Shown here piece by piece: positions 16,936-26,633 of a stretch of 64,000 nt of DNA (positions within the stretch are counted from its first letter, which is position 1; each line of letters starts with the position of its first letter). The notes under the pieces were generated by a model that worked only from the letters and a program-made list of their open reading frames with translations, was not told where the DNA came from and did no database searches. Both the position numbers and the translations under genes were made by a program. This DNA comes from Bacteroidota bacterium (GTDB lineage Bacteria; Bacteroidota; Bacteroidia; Chitinophagales; Chitinophagaceae), in the NCBI GenBank assembly GCA_030706735.1, contig JAUZNZ010000022.1, positions 1 through 64,000 of the forward strand. Direction: 5' to 3'.

Positions 16936-19900
16936 ATGAACGAACGGTTTCGAATCTCAAAAATCCTTCCGATAAATTTGAAAACCAAAACAGCTTACCC
17001 GCGCCTGCCTTCCGGGGCTCCCCTGAAAAGAAAAGGGAGGCTGTTTTGCCTGGTGTCCTGTTCCTTTCTTTTGTTATTCCAGGCGGCCCTTGGCCAGCCT
17101 TCTCCCCGGTCGATCCGTCTGAAGAACGGGAGTCTGTCGGGCGAAAAGAATCTCATCAGCGCGAAGACGAACAGGAGCGCCCTTCTGGCCTTGCGATACG
17201 GCCGGCATCACTATGCCGTCCTCCAGTTCGATCGATTGCCCGACCAAGCCGACCGGCAGGCACTTGCGGGACTTGGCGTCCGTCTTTTCGATTATATTCC
17301 GGGTAATGCCTACCTGGCGGAGCTGCCGGACAGCCTGCCGACGGCCGATCTGCAACGCCTTCATGCGCGCGGCCTGTACCGGCTGCCGCAGGAAATGAAG
17401 ATCGCTCCCGGCCTGCAAGGCCGGGCCGACGCCTATTCCCACGATCCGGCCAGGATGATCGCGGTCAGCTATTTCGGAACGCTCGATCAAAAGGAAGTAG
17501 TTGCCGCTCTGGAGCTGACCGGAGCCAGGGTACTCCACCCCAGGCTACAGCCCAGGCAGGTACTTTTTGTCCAGGCCGGCGAATCTGCCCTGGAAAAGAT
17601 AGCGGCGCTGCCTTTCGTCAGTTATGTGTCGGTTCAACATATGAAGCCCGGTGCGCTTAACCTGGAAGAGCGGGCGGCGCAGGGCGTGGACGCGCTGAAT
17701 TCATCGTCCGGCAGAAACCTGCAGGGAGACGGCATTACCCTTGGCATGGGAGATAATGCGGACCCGTTTACCCATGTGGATTTTACCGGGAGGCTTATCG
17801 ACCGTTATCCCGACACCCCCGACTTTCACGGCACCCACACGACGGGAACCGCGGCCGGGGGAGGCATTCTGGATCCACGCTTCAAGGGTATGGCGCCCCA
17901 TGCGACCATCGTAAGCCAATTCTTCACCGACATCCTGGTCAATTCGCCGATCTACATCGCCGATTACAATATGGTGCTGACGAACGACTCTTATGATGAC
18001 GCCGAACCAGGCTGTACCGGTGAGGGGGAATATGATATACTGAGCAATTATATCGACGATCAGCTGACCGCCAACCCGCATCTGCAGCATGTGTTTGCGG
18101 CCGGCAACGACGGTTTCAATACATGCAATGGATTTCCCCTGTCATTCGGGACGGTAAAGTCCGGTTTTCAGTGCGCGAAGAATACCCTTGTCGTCGGTAA
18201 CTTCAGCAACTATACCGGGATCATCAATCCCGGGTCGAGCCGCGGGCCTGTCAATGATGGCCGCGTAAAGCCGGAGATCGTCGCCGGCGGCAGCTCCCTG
18301 ACCTCCACCTATCCGTTCAATACTTACGGCATGCTGTCGGGAACCAGCATGTCAGCGCCTGCGGTCACCGGATCGATGGCGTTGCTTTATCAGCGTTACC
18401 GCCAGTTGCATGGGGGCGCGGATCCGCCGGCCGCGCTCATTAAAGCGATCACCTGCAACAGTGCGACTGATGTGGGCAACCCGGGACCCGACTTTACTTA
18501 TGGGTTCGGCATGCTGAATGCGCGCGCCGCCGTCGAGGCGATGGAAAATAACCAGTATTTTACCGGCACACTCAGCGCCAACGGGACGGCAAGTTTCACC
18601 ATTCCCGGGGTGGGGGCAGGCGCGCAGCAGGTAAAGATCATGCTCTATTGGGCCGATCCCGCCGCGGCGCCTTTTTCGGGTACGGCGCTGGTCAATGACC
18701 TGGATCTGACCGTTATGTCCCCGGATGCGATCTTGCATCATCCTATGGTCCTCAACCCGGCTCCGACGCACGTGAACGATCCGGCTGCAGAAGGACCGGA
18801 TCATCTAAATAATATCGAGCAGGTTGTCGTCAATAACCCCGCTGCAGGGAGCTATTCGGTAACGGTCAGCGGAAGCGGGATCGCTACCGGGTCCCAGGAT
18901 TTCGTCGTCGTTTACCAGGTCGTTCAACCCTCCGTCGTCGTCGAATCCCCTTATGGGGACGAGACCCTGGTGCCCGGCACCGGACAGTATATCCGGTGGA
19001 GCGCCTTCGGTGGCGGATCCAATCCCTTCACCATCGAATATTCGACAGATAATGGCGGCAGCTGGACGACGCTGAGCAATTCGGTGCCGGCAGCAAGCCG
19101 TTCATTCAGCTGGTTCCCCATTCCGGCGGTACCCAGCAGCCAGTGCCTGGTGCGGATCACACGGAACAGTACGGGGATCAGCGGCGTGAGCCATTCCCCT
19201 TTTACGATACTTGGTCAGCCCGTGATCGCGGTCAGCAATCCCTGCCAGGGATATGCGCAGATCGGGTGGGCGGCCATTCCGGGCGCAAGCAGCTATGACG
19301 TCATGCAATTGAAAGGAGACAGCATGCAGGTGGTCGCCAATACCAGCGCGACGAGCTATTTATTGGGGGGGCTGAACCGGGACAGCAGCTATTGGCTGTC
19401 GGTGCGCGCGCTTTTGGGCGTCAGTCCCGGGAGTCCCGGCATGCGTTCGCTGGCCGCGACGATCCAACCTTCCGGAGGCGCCTGTTCCCTGGCCGCACTG
19501 AACAATGACCTGAGCGTGGATTCCCTGCTGGGGCCGTCCTCGGGCAGGATGTTCAGCTCCTCGCAGTTGTCCGGTTCGACGAAGATCGCGGTGGAGGTCA
19601 GGAACCTCGGCACGGTGGCCACCGGCGGGCCCTATTCGCTCTCCTACCGGATCAATGGAGGAAGCGTTGTAACGGAAACTCCGCCGGCGCTGGCCGGCAA
19701 TACGGCCGCCGGCTATACCTTTTTACAGACAGCCGACCTATCTGCGCCCGGCACCTATGCCTTACAGGTATGGGTAACCAACCCCGGCGATCCACAGGCG
19801 GCTAACGACACGCTTAGCGCGACCATCAAGCAACTGCAGAACGACCCGATCACGTTGAACCCGTCCTTTACGGAAGGATTCGAATCAGCCACGGCGCAAA

Positions 19901-22359
19901 CGTATATTCATCCCGTCATGGGCATCGAGGGGGACGACCGTTGCGATTTCGCCGCCAGCAATGCCAATGGGAGGGCGCGCCCGTTCATCAATACCGGCTT
20001 TGCCCGGACGGGCAACCGCTGCCTGACCCTGGACCAGATCCACTACAGCAAGACGGGGTCTACGGCCGATAGCCTGGTGACGACCTACAATCTTTCCGGT
20101 TATACCCCGAGTGACCAGGTCTGGCTGGACTTTTACTATCAGAACCAGGGAATCGATTTCCTGCAGCCCGGCAATCGCGTTTGGATACGGGGCAATGACC
20201 AGGCCGCCTGGCTGCCCGTTTATACGCTGGATGCGTCGCCGGCCAATATCGGCGTCTATCAACCATCGGCCCATATTGACGTCACAGGACTATTGAAAGG
20301 CGCTGTGCCTGCCCAGTCGGTGAGCAGCAGTTTCCAGGTGAAATTCGGAGAGCAGGGATTCACGTCCACGAACTCGGTCATTCCCGACGGAGACCTGGAT
20401 GACGGTTATTCCTTCGACGATATCACGCTTACGCGCGCCACCAACGACGTCGGGGTCCTGTCTTTGATCAGTCCGGACTTTTCTACGCTTTGCGGACTTT
20501 CGAATGCAGAGACCATCAGCGTGAGCGTGAAGAATTACAGTTCCGCTGCCGCTGCGAATATCCCGGTCAGCTATTCGATCAATGGCTCGACGGTTACGGA
20601 GACCATCCCCTCCATTGCGCCTTTCGACTCCATCGTCTATACGTTTGCGCAAAAGGCGGACCTTTCCGCATTCAAGGCCTATTCGCTGTCGGGATGGGTA
20701 AGCTTTCCGGGAGACAGCTACCGGAAAAATGATACGCTGACGCCTATCGTATTTCAGACCACGCCGCTGATCACCAGTTTCCCTTACCTGGAAGGATTCG
20801 AGAAAGGCACCGGGAATTGGTATAGCGGCGGCATTAACGATACCTGGCAGTGGGGCAGTCCCGGGAAGACGATCATCAACCGCGCGGCGAATGGTCTGAA
20901 TTGCTGGGTAACCAACCTGACGGGCGATTATAACAGCAATGAGTTATCCTATCTTTATTCGCCCTGTTTCGACCTGAGCAGCCTGGACAGTCCCATGTTG
21001 TCGTTCAGTCATATCTTCCGAACGGAGGACGCCTGCGACTGCGACTATCACTGGGTTGAATACAGCACAGATGGCAGGACCTGGGTCAAGCTGGGCGCCA
21101 CCGGGTCGGGAACGAACTGGTATGATAATACGGCGCGCCAGGCCTGGCAGAAATCCGATCCGCTCTGGCATGTTTCCAGCTTCGCGATCCCTTCGCGGGG
21201 GCCGAAGGTCCGGTTCCGGATCGTGATGTACAGCGATCCCGCCACCACTTTCGAGGGAGTGGGCATCGACGATATTCACCTTTTTGACAAGGCGTCCATG
21301 TACAGCGGCACGCCGGCAAGCGTCACGCAAGCGGCCAGCGGCAATGGCTGGATCGACTTCAGCAGCGGCGGCCGCCTCATCGCGTCGATCAATCCCCTCG
21401 GACAGTACCTCGGCCAAACGAAGGTCGGCGTGTTTATCAACAACGGACCCGTTCGCAATGACGGAACCCAATACGAGCTTGACAGGAATATCGTCATTCA
21501 GCCTGCTCATCCTCCGACCGACTCCGTGGCTGTACGGTACTATTTCCTGGACAGCGAGGCAAACAATCTGATCGCCGCGACCGGGTGCCCGTCATGTGCG
21601 CGGATACACGACGCCTACCAGGCCGGCGTCATGCAATACAGCACGCCCGCGCCGGCAGAGGAGGATAGCAGCCTGCTCAATGACAACAAGGGGACCTTCC
21701 ATTTCTTACCCTCGCAAAAGGGCGTTACCATTGTACCATATGACAATGGATACTATGCCGAATATTATGTGAGCGGCTTCTCCGAGTTCTGGATCAATAC
21801 CGGCACCCCCGGCCCCGGCGTTCCCTATCCCCTGGCGCTGCTTTCGTTCACCGCTACGAAGAACGGGAATTCGGCCTTGCTGGCGTGGAGCACGACGGGT
21901 GAAAAGAACAGCAAGCGCTATGTCATCGAGAAGAGCCGGGATGCCAACTCATTTGCGGCGATCGATTCGGTGCCTGCCAACGGCACCGACAGCAATATCG
22001 TGGATCACTACCAATATACGGATACCCATCTCTGGAACGGCATCAATTATTATCGTCTCCGAATGGTGACGAACAATGGGCCGGTCCTCTATTCGCCCGT
22101 CCGCAGCGTCACGGATACCCTTGCGAATTCGGGTCCGGGGGTATATCCCAATCCCGTCGTCGGGGGGATCCTGTATGTCGGCACCTCCGTCAATTGTCAA
22201 AGCATCCGGCTGATGGATGCGTCGGGAAGGACGATCCGTAATCAATCGGCCTTCGGTCTCCTCAATACCGTGTTCGTCCCGGGGCTTGCGACAGGCATTT
22301 ACTTCGTCGACGTGCGGACGGACGATGGCAATGCCGTCTACAAAATATTTGTCAAATAG
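16936..22359 (+). CDS. S8-family subtilisin-like protease with T9SS sorting domain
   Basis: A secreted protein of about 1807 residues. The start is uncertain among in-frame ATGs at 16897, 16921 and 16936; all precede the hydrophobic signal segment (LFCLVSCSFLLLFQAALGQ). The subtilase domain has the triad aspartate in LGMGDNADP, histidine in FHGTHTTGTAAGG, oxyanion asparagine in FAAGNDGF and serine in GTSMSAPAV. Downstream come a pre-peptidase-type beta-sandwich, fibronectin-like and CARDB-like repeats (about 850-950 and 1180-1280) and a MAM-like region. The C-terminus VYPNPVVGG through TGIYFVDVRTDDG to YKIFVK is a type-A T9SS sorting domain, so it is exported by type IX secretion to the cell surface or medium. 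PorQ at 47.9 kb belongs to that pathway. Confidence 0.92.
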   Translation: MNERFRISKILPINLKTKTAYPRLPSGAPLKRKGRLFCLVSCSFLLLFQAALGQPSPRSIRLKNGSLSGEKNLISAKTNRSALLALRYGRHHYAVLQFDRLPDQADRQALAGLGVRLFDYIPGNAYLAELPDSLPTADLQRLHARGLYRLPQEMKIAPGLQGRADAYSHDPARMIAVSYFGTLDQKEVVAALELTGARVLHPRLQPRQVLFVQAGESALEKIAALPFVSYVSVQHMKPGALNLEERAAQGVDALNSSSGRNLQGDGITLGMGDNADPFTHVDFTGRLIDRYPDTPDFHGTHTTGTAAGGGILDPRFKGMAPHATIVSQFFTDILVNSPIYIADYNMVLTNDSYDDAEPGCTGEGEYDILSNYIDDQLTANPHLQHVFAAGNDGFNTCNGFPLSFGTVKSGFQCAKNTLVVGNFSNYTGIINPGSSRGPVNDGRVKPEIVAGGSSLTSTYPFNTYGMLSGTSMSAPAVTGSMALLYQRYRQLHGGADPPAALIKAITCNSATDVGNPGPDFTYGFGMLNARAAVEAMENNQYFTGTLSANGTASFTIPGVGAGAQQVKIMLYWADPAAAPFSGTALVNDLDLTVMSPDAILHHPMVLNPAPTHVNDPAAEGPDHLNNIEQVVVNNPAAGSYSVTVSGSGIATGSQDFVVVYQVVQPSVVVESPYGDETLVPGTGQYIRWSAFGGGSNPFTIEYSTDNGGSWTTLSNSVPAASRSFSWFPIPAVPSSQCLVRITRNSTGISGVSHSPFTILGQPVIAVSNPCQGYAQIGWAAIPGASSYDVMQLKGDSMQVVANTSATSYLLGGLNRDSSYWLSVRALLGVSPGSPGMRSLAATIQPSGGACSLAALNNDLSVDSLLGPSSGRMFSSSQLSGSTKIAVEVRNLGTVATGGPYSLSYRINGGSVVTETPPALAGNTAAGYTFLQTADLSAPGTYALQVWVTNPGDPQAANDTLSATIKQLQNDPITLNPSFTEGFESATAQTYIHPVMGIEGDDRCDFAASNANGRARPFINTGFARTGNRCLTLDQIHYSKTGSTADSLVTTYNLSGYTPSDQVWLDFYYQNQGIDFLQPGNRVWIRGNDQAAWLPVYTLDASPANIGVYQPSAHIDVTGLLKGAVPAQSVSSSFQVKFGEQGFTSTNSVIPDGDLDDGYSFDDITLTRATNDVGVLSLISPDFSTLCGLSNAETISVSVKNYSSAAAANIPVSYSINGSTVTETIPSIAPFDSIVYTFAQKADLSAFKAYSLSGWVSFPGDSYRKNDTLTPIVFQTTPLITSFPYLEGFEKGTGNWYSGGINDTWQWGSPGKTIINRAANGLNCWVTNLTGDYNSNELSYLYSPCFDLSSLDSPMLSFSHIFRTEDACDCDYHWVEYSTDGRTWVKLGATGSGTNWYDNTARQAWQKSDPLWHVSSFAIPSRGPKVRFRIVMYSDPATTFEGVGIDDIHLFDKASMYSGTPASVTQAASGNGWIDFSSGGRLIASINPLGQYLGQTKVGVFINNGPVRNDGTQYELDRNIVIQPAHPPTDSVAVRYYFLDSEANNLIAATGCPSCARIHDAYQAGVMQYSTPAPAEEDSSLLNDNKGTFHFLPSQKGVTIVPYDNGYYAEYYVSGFSEFWINTGTPGPGVPYPLALLSFTATKNGNSALLAWSTTGEKNSKRYVIEKSRDANSFAAIDSVPANGTDSNIVDHYQYTDTHLWNGINYYRLRMVTNNGPVLYSPVRSVTDTLANSGPGVYPNPVVGGILYVGTSVNCQSIRLMDASGRTIRNQSAFGLLNTVFVPGLATGIYFVDVRTDDGNAVYKIFVK

Positions 22360-22392
22360 TTGCAAGCTTGTGACTTGTACCCCGAAGCTCCT

Positions 22393-22400
22393 TATATTTG
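22393..22400 (+). promoter_or_regulatory. -7 element TATATTTG upstream of DUF2723 gene
   Basis: An exact TAnnTTTG match 25 bases before the ATG at 22425, with a TTG at 22368-22370 at roughly -33 spacing. Confidence 0.65.
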
Positions 22401-22424
22401 CCTCCTCCATAAAAGCCATTCTAT

Positions 22425-25400
22425 ATGAAGTTTACCCGTGTGAATAATGTGGTAGGTTGGATCGTGGGAGTGATCGCTTGCACTGTTTATGTGATGACCA
22501 TGGAAGCCACCGGCAGCTTCTGGGACTGCGGCGAATTCGTCTCCAGCGCCTACAAACTGCAGATCCCCCACCCTCCGGGCGCTCCGTTGTTCGTGTTGAT
22601 GGGGCGGTTCTTCATCATTCTCTTCGGGGATAATCCTCATACGGCCGCCAGGGCGGTAAACTTCATGAGCGCCATCGGTTCGGGCCTTTCCATCCTCTTC
22701 CTGTTCTGGACGATCACCCATTTCGCGCGAAAGATCGTTCAAAGTCCCAGTCCGAAAGCTGCGGGCGCCGCGGCCATGCCCATTCCCCTGGATGCGCTGA
22801 CCAGCCAACAGATCTTCACCATCATGAGCGCGGGCGTGATCGGCGCCCTGGCCTATTGCTTCTGCGATTCGTTCTGGTACAGCGCCGTCGAGGGTGAAGT
22901 GTACGCCAGCTCGGCCTTCTTTACTGCGCTGGTCTTCTGGGCCATCCTCAAGTGGGAGCACCAGGCCGACCAACCGGGCTCGGATAAGTGGATCATATTC
23001 ATCTTTTATATGATGGGGCTATCCATCGGCGTCCACCTGCTGAACCTATTGACCATACCGGCCATCGTGATGGTGTATTATTTCAAGCGGTACAAGCCGA
23101 CCTTCTGGGGAACGGTACTGGCCTTCGGGATCGGCTGCGTCATTACGGGATTCGTGCAGAAATTCGTCATCCAGTATACGATCAAGGGAGCGGCGAACTT
23201 CGATATCTTCTTTGTCAACAGTCTTGGCATGCCGTTCTTCTTTGGGTTCGGCGTCTTCCTGGCGCTGCTGGTGCTGGTCATCGCCCTGGGCATCCGCTGG
23301 GCCGTGCGAAAAAAATACTATTACCTCAAGCTGGGGTTATGGTCTGCCGCGTTCATGCTGCTGGGCTACTCCACCTATTTCACCACGATGATCCGGTCGA
23401 ATGCGGATCCGGCCGTGGATATGTACAATGTCGATAATCCCGTGAGCCTGGTGGGCTATCTGAGCCGCGACCAATACGGCGACTGGCCCATCGTGTACGG
23501 TCCCGATTTCACGGAGCCTCCGGAGCGCGTGGCCAGCGGCGACATGTATGTGAAGGGGAAGGACAAATATGAAGTAGCCGGGAAGGTTTGGGGTTATGAT
23601 TGGAATACCCCGAACGCGCACTGGTTCCCGCGCATGTACAACACCAGTAACGATCGTCATGAGATCGACGTCTACCGTCAATTTTCCGGCCTGGCCGAAG
23701 GAGACAATCCGACTATGGCGGACAATATAAAATACTTCATGAGATATCAGTGCGGCTGGATGTACCTGCGGTATTTCATGTGGAATTTCTCCGGCAAGCA
23801 GAATGACCTGGAAGGATTCGGGAACCCGAGGGACGGGAATGGCATTACGGGGATCCCCTTCGTAGACAATTACTTCCTCGGCGACCAGAGCAAGATGCCC
23901 GATAGCATTCATACCAATAACAAATCGTATAACCGGATGTTCATGCTGCCCCTGATCCTGGGGCTGATCGGGCTTGTGTACCAATATTACCGGAACCGGA
24001 GGGACTGGCTCGTTACAGGTCTTCTTTTCTTTTTCACGGGATTCGCCATCGTCATCTACCTGAATCAGTCGGGGCAGCAGCCGCGTGAGAGGGACTATGC
24101 CTTTGCGGGATCTTTCTATGTGTATGCGATCTGGATCGGGCTCGGTTATCTGTGGGTAAAGGAGAAGTTCGAAGGCCTGTTCAAGGGAGCATCCGCGGCG
24201 AACTATGCCGCGGCGGGATTATGTTTCCTCGCCGTTCCGGTTCTTATGGGCAGCCAGGAATGGGACGACCATGACCGGAGCAAAAAGACGCTGGCCAGGG
24301 ACCTGGCCAAGGACTATCTGGAAAGCTGTCCTCCGAATGCGATCCTCTTCTCTTTCGGCGACAATGACACCTATCCGCTCTGGTATGCGCAGGAGGTGGA
24401 GGGCATCCGGCCGGACGTGCGCGTCATGGTCAATACCCTGCTTGGGACGGACTGGTACATGAATGAGCTGCGATACAAGATCAATCAGAGCGCTCCTTTC
24501 GACATCATTTTCACGCCGGAGCAGATCATGGGTGAGAAGAAGAGCGTAGTCTATTATACCAACCAGGTTCCCGGTTTCGACAAGAATAAGTACTATGACC
24601 TGTACGGCATGCTCAAGGACGTGATCGCGCCTGACGATGACCGATACAAACGGGCGACGAATAATGGCGACTCCGTGCAGGTATTCCCGGTCAAGAAATT
24701 CTCGATCCCGGTGGATACGAATACCGTGAGGAGCAATGGCACGGTGCATGCCGGTGACAGCGTGGTGAGCGAGCTGCGGATGGACATTGCGGAGAACAAG
24801 AGCTTCCTCACAAAAAGCGACCTGGCTATGCTGGCCGTCATTGCCGGCAATAAATGGAAGCGTCCCATTTGTTTCACATCGCTGCAGGATCTGGGCGATC
24901 TGGGTCTGGCGAAGTATACGCGTCTGCGCGGCCTCTCCTACCAACTGGTGCCGATCAACAACGGAAATGTCGATATCGATGCGGCCTATCAAACGATCAT
25001 GCAAAAATTCGGTTATGGCAATGCGGAAAAGGCCGGCGTCTATTATGATGAGGAGAACCGCCGGCACCTGAACAGCATCCGGTTGGCGCATGCGCAGGTC
25101 GCCATGAGCCTGATCGATGCCGGCAAGAAGGATTCTGCGCGAAAGGTGCTCGAGCATTTCGATCAGAACGTGCTGCCATCGAACTTCCCGTATGGCATGA
25201 CCTCGAACCTGGGCAACCTTCATGACCGGTTCTCGCTTATGTTCCTTGAGGCCTGTTATATGTCCGATGACCTCCCGCTGGCCAAAAAAGTGGCCGCCTC
25301 CCTGAAAAAGGATCTGGAACAGCAAATGCGTTATTATAAGTCCCTGGGCGACAATATGACAGACGAACAACTGGCCATTAATGCCCAGATGATCCTGCAA

Positions 25401-25571
25401 AATAAGGGGGGCAACCTGTCCGATAAGCAGGCCTATTTTGCCCAGGATATCCTGTCGAGCTACCAGTTCCTGATGCAGATGGCGGAAATGGAGCGGCGGT
25501 TTGTGAAGCCGGCCGCCGGGGCCGGGGCGTCTCCGGGTAAGGATAGCCTGCTGGGAATGCCGGCCAAATGA
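22425..25571 (+). CDS. DUF2723 / glycosyltransferase family 117 membrane protein
   Basis: 1048 residues. The N-terminal portion has the hallmark opening of this family: a membrane helix followed by EATGSFWDCGEFVSSAYKLQ and IPHPPGAPLFVLMGR, with acidic residues in the first periplasmic loop as in protein O-mannosyltransferase-like GT-C enzymes. About ten further helices follow, including GVIGALAYCFCDSFWYSAVEGE and the later QSGQQPRERDYAFAGSFY. The C-terminal 350 residues are largely soluble with helical repeats. The family is thought to transfer sugars from lipid donors to exported proteins; the direct substrate is unknown. The gene stands alone with its own promoter. Confidence 0.88.
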   Translation: MKFTRVNNVVGWIVGVIACTVYVMTMEATGSFWDCGEFVSSAYKLQIPHPPGAPLFVLMGRFFIILFGDNPHTAARAVNFMSAIGSGLSILFLFWTITHFARKIVQSPSPKAAGAAAMPIPLDALTSQQIFTIMSAGVIGALAYCFCDSFWYSAVEGEVYASSAFFTALVFWAILKWEHQADQPGSDKWIIFIFYMMGLSIGVHLLNLLTIPAIVMVYYFKRYKPTFWGTVLAFGIGCVITGFVQKFVIQYTIKGAANFDIFFVNSLGMPFFFGFGVFLALLVLVIALGIRWAVRKKYYYLKLGLWSAAFMLLGYSTYFTTMIRSNADPAVDMYNVDNPVSLVGYLSRDQYGDWPIVYGPDFTEPPERVASGDMYVKGKDKYEVAGKVWGYDWNTPNAHWFPRMYNTSNDRHEIDVYRQFSGLAEGDNPTMADNIKYFMRYQCGWMYLRYFMWNFSGKQNDLEGFGNPRDGNGITGIPFVDNYFLGDQSKMPDSIHTNNKSYNRMFMLPLILGLIGLVYQYYRNRRDWLVTGLLFFFTGFAIVIYLNQSGQQPRERDYAFAGSFYVYAIWIGLGYLWVKEKFEGLFKGASAANYAAAGLCFLAVPVLMGSQEWDDHDRSKKTLARDLAKDYLESCPPNAILFSFGDNDTYPLWYAQEVEGIRPDVRVMVNTLLGTDWYMNELRYKINQSAPFDIIFTPEQIMGEKKSVVYYTNQVPGFDKNKYYDLYGMLKDVIAPDDDRYKRATNNGDSVQVFPVKKFSIPVDTNTVRSNGTVHAGDSVVSELRMDIAENKSFLTKSDLAMLAVIAGNKWKRPICFTSLQDLGDLGLAKYTRLRGLSYQLVPINNGNVDIDAAYQTIMQKFGYGNAEKAGVYYDEENRRHLNSIRLAHAQVAMSLIDAGKKDSARKVLEHFDQNVLPSNFPYGMTSNLGNLHDRFSLMFLEACYMSDDLPLAKKVAASLKKDLEQQMRYYKSLGDNMTDEQLAINAQMILQNKGGNLSDKQAYFAQDILSSYQFLMQMAEMERRFVKPAAGAGASPGKDSLLGMPAK

Positions 25572-25650
25572 GCCATGTCCTCTCTGTTGCCAAACCACAG
25601 CCGTTCCGCTGCGGTTTGTGGATCGATCCCCTGCCGGGCGCGCCGCGGGT

Positions 25651-25660
25651 TAGTCCACTA
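25651..25660. promoter_or_regulatory. Sulfur-regulon palindrome TAGTCCACTA (site 1)
   Basis: Perfect half-sites TAGT and ACTA around a 2-base centre, preceded by T. Its centre is 54.5 bases upstream of the -7 element of the cysH-operon promoter. It is one of five related sites in the sulfur cluster. Confidence 0.55.
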
Positions 25661-25685
25661 TTTCCATGGAGAAATACCAAAAAAT

Positions 25686-25717
25686 ATTGTTTAATTCCCA
25701 TTTCCGAACTATCTTTG
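25686..25717 (+). promoter_or_regulatory. Promoter of the cysH leader/operon
   Basis: -33 TTG at 25687-25689 and -7 TATCTTTG at 25710-25717 with a 20-base spacer, which fits the Bacteroidota consensus. The predicted start, near 25722, is about 20 bases before the leader-peptide ATG. Confidence 0.65.
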
Positions 25718-25727
25718 TCCATCATAA

Positions 25728-25737
25728 GAGTAGACTA
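25728..25737. promoter_or_regulatory. Sulfur-regulon palindrome GAGTAGACTA (site 2)
   Basis: One mismatch from TAGTAGACTA. It lies just downstream of the predicted transcription start, between promoter and leader peptide, a place where a bound protein would block or modulate elongation. Confidence 0.5.
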
Positions 25738-25741
25738 TATA

Positions 25742-25810
25742 ATGAACACCCTTTCGGCGCCCATATTGGAACTTTCTTTTTCCTGTTGCAACACGTGTTG
25801 TTGTTGCTGA
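25742..25810 (+). CDS. Cysteine-rich leader peptide, 22 aa, upstream of cysH
   Basis: A short ORF starting 5 bases after the palindrome at 25728. It encodes 22 residues beginning MNTLSAPILELSFS and ending Cys-Cys-Asn-Thr-Cys-Cys-Cys-Cys before TGA. Six cysteines in the last eight codons, directly ahead of the cysteine-biosynthesis operon, is the signature of an amino-acid-responsive leader: ribosome stalling at Cys codons when charged tRNA-Cys is scarce would change expression of the genes downstream. The cysH ATG is 55 bases after its stop. I found no convincing classical terminator in that gap, so the mechanism might be translational or Rho-linked rather than hairpin attenuation. Confidence 0.75.
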   Translation: MNTLSAPILELSFSCCNTCCCC

Positions 25811-25865
25811 TGCCTGTCTCCTCCAATAGTTCCCTCAGACCTATTTTTCCCTTTCAAACGCCAAT

Positions 25866-26609
25866 ATGGACCAACGAATACCGATACAAGAACAGCTTCC
25901 CGGATTACTCGACCAAGTAAGTAGATTAACCATCCGTGGGGCCCTGGAGCTATTGTCCTCTGCCTTTCCCGGGCAGGTGGTCTTCTCTACGAGCTTCAGC
26001 GCCGAAGACCAGGTCGTCGCACACGAGATCCTATCGGCCGGGCTGCCCATCCGGGTCTTCACGCTGGATACGGGGAGGCTGTTTGCGGAAACATATTCGG
26101 TATGGACGGGCACGAATGAGAAATATGGTACGCGCATCGAGGCCTATTATCCGGACAGGGCGTTGTTGGAGCCCTACCTCAATGAGCGGGGGCCGAACGC
26201 CTTCTACGAGTCGGTTGCGAACCGAAAGGACTGCTGCCATATCCGGAAGGTCGAGCCATTGAAGAGGGCGTTGAGGGGGAATGCGGTTTGGATAACCGGG
26301 CTGCGGGCCGAGCACTCTCCCGAGCGGCGGGATCATCGCGTGCTCGAGTGGGACGAGGGCAATGGGGTGATCAAATACAATCCCCTGTTGGACTGGGACA
26401 CGGCGGCCGTCCGCGCCTTCATCGACCGGAACGATATCCCCTACAATACGCTGCATGACCGGGGTTTCGTCAGCATCGGGTGTGCTCCCTGTACGAGGGC
26501 GATCCGGGCCGGCGAGGATTTCCGTGCGGGCAGATGGTGGTGGGAGGACAGCGCCGGAAAGGAATGCGGATTGCATGTCACGGAGGAAAAGGCGACGAGC
26601 CATTCATGA
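25866..26609 (+). CDS. cysH: Assimilatory adenylyl-sulfate (APS) reductase, 4Fe-4S type
   Basis: 247 residues. The PP-loop nucleotide motif is in VVFSTSFSAEDQVVAHEI. The cysteine pattern is decisive: KDCCHIRKVEPL (Cys-Cys) and, some 80 residues later, GCAPCTRAI (C-x2-C), which bind a 4Fe-4S cluster in enzymes that use APS directly. The catalytic cysteine is in the C-terminal KECGLH. The enzyme reduces APS to sulfite with thioredoxin or glutathione. No APS kinase gene (cysC) is seen in the operon, which agrees with APS rather than PAPS as substrate. It is the first enzyme gene of the operon cysH-cysD-cysN-cobA-cysJ-cysI. Confidence 0.92.
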   Translation: MDQRIPIQEQLPGLLDQVSRLTIRGALELLSSAFPGQVVFSTSFSAEDQVVAHEILSAGLPIRVFTLDTGRLFAETYSVWTGTNEKYGTRIEAYYPDRALLEPYLNERGPNAFYESVANRKDCCHIRKVEPLKRALRGNAVWITGLRAEHSPERRDHRVLEWDEGNGVIKYNPLLDWDTAAVRAFIDRNDIPYNTLHDRGFVSIGCAPCTRAIRAGEDFRAGRWWWEDSAGKECGLHVTEEKATSHS

Positions 26610-26633
26610 AGCGCAGGCGAACAAAGAAATAAA

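Noticed and set aside
24219-25598. 459-codon open frame on the minus strand opposite the DUF2723 gene
   Set aside because: No plausible domain or start context; shadow of the coding strand.
25592-25616. Hairpin AAACC...GGTTT with an inner CAGC/GCTG stem after the DUF2723 gene, considered as terminator
   Set aside because: It has an A-C mismatch and no T-run follows; not called as a terminator.
25811-25865. Search for an attenuator hairpin between the Cys-rich leader and cysH
   Set aside because: Only a 4-bp GTCT/AGAC pairing with a large loop was found before a five-T run; too weak to call.
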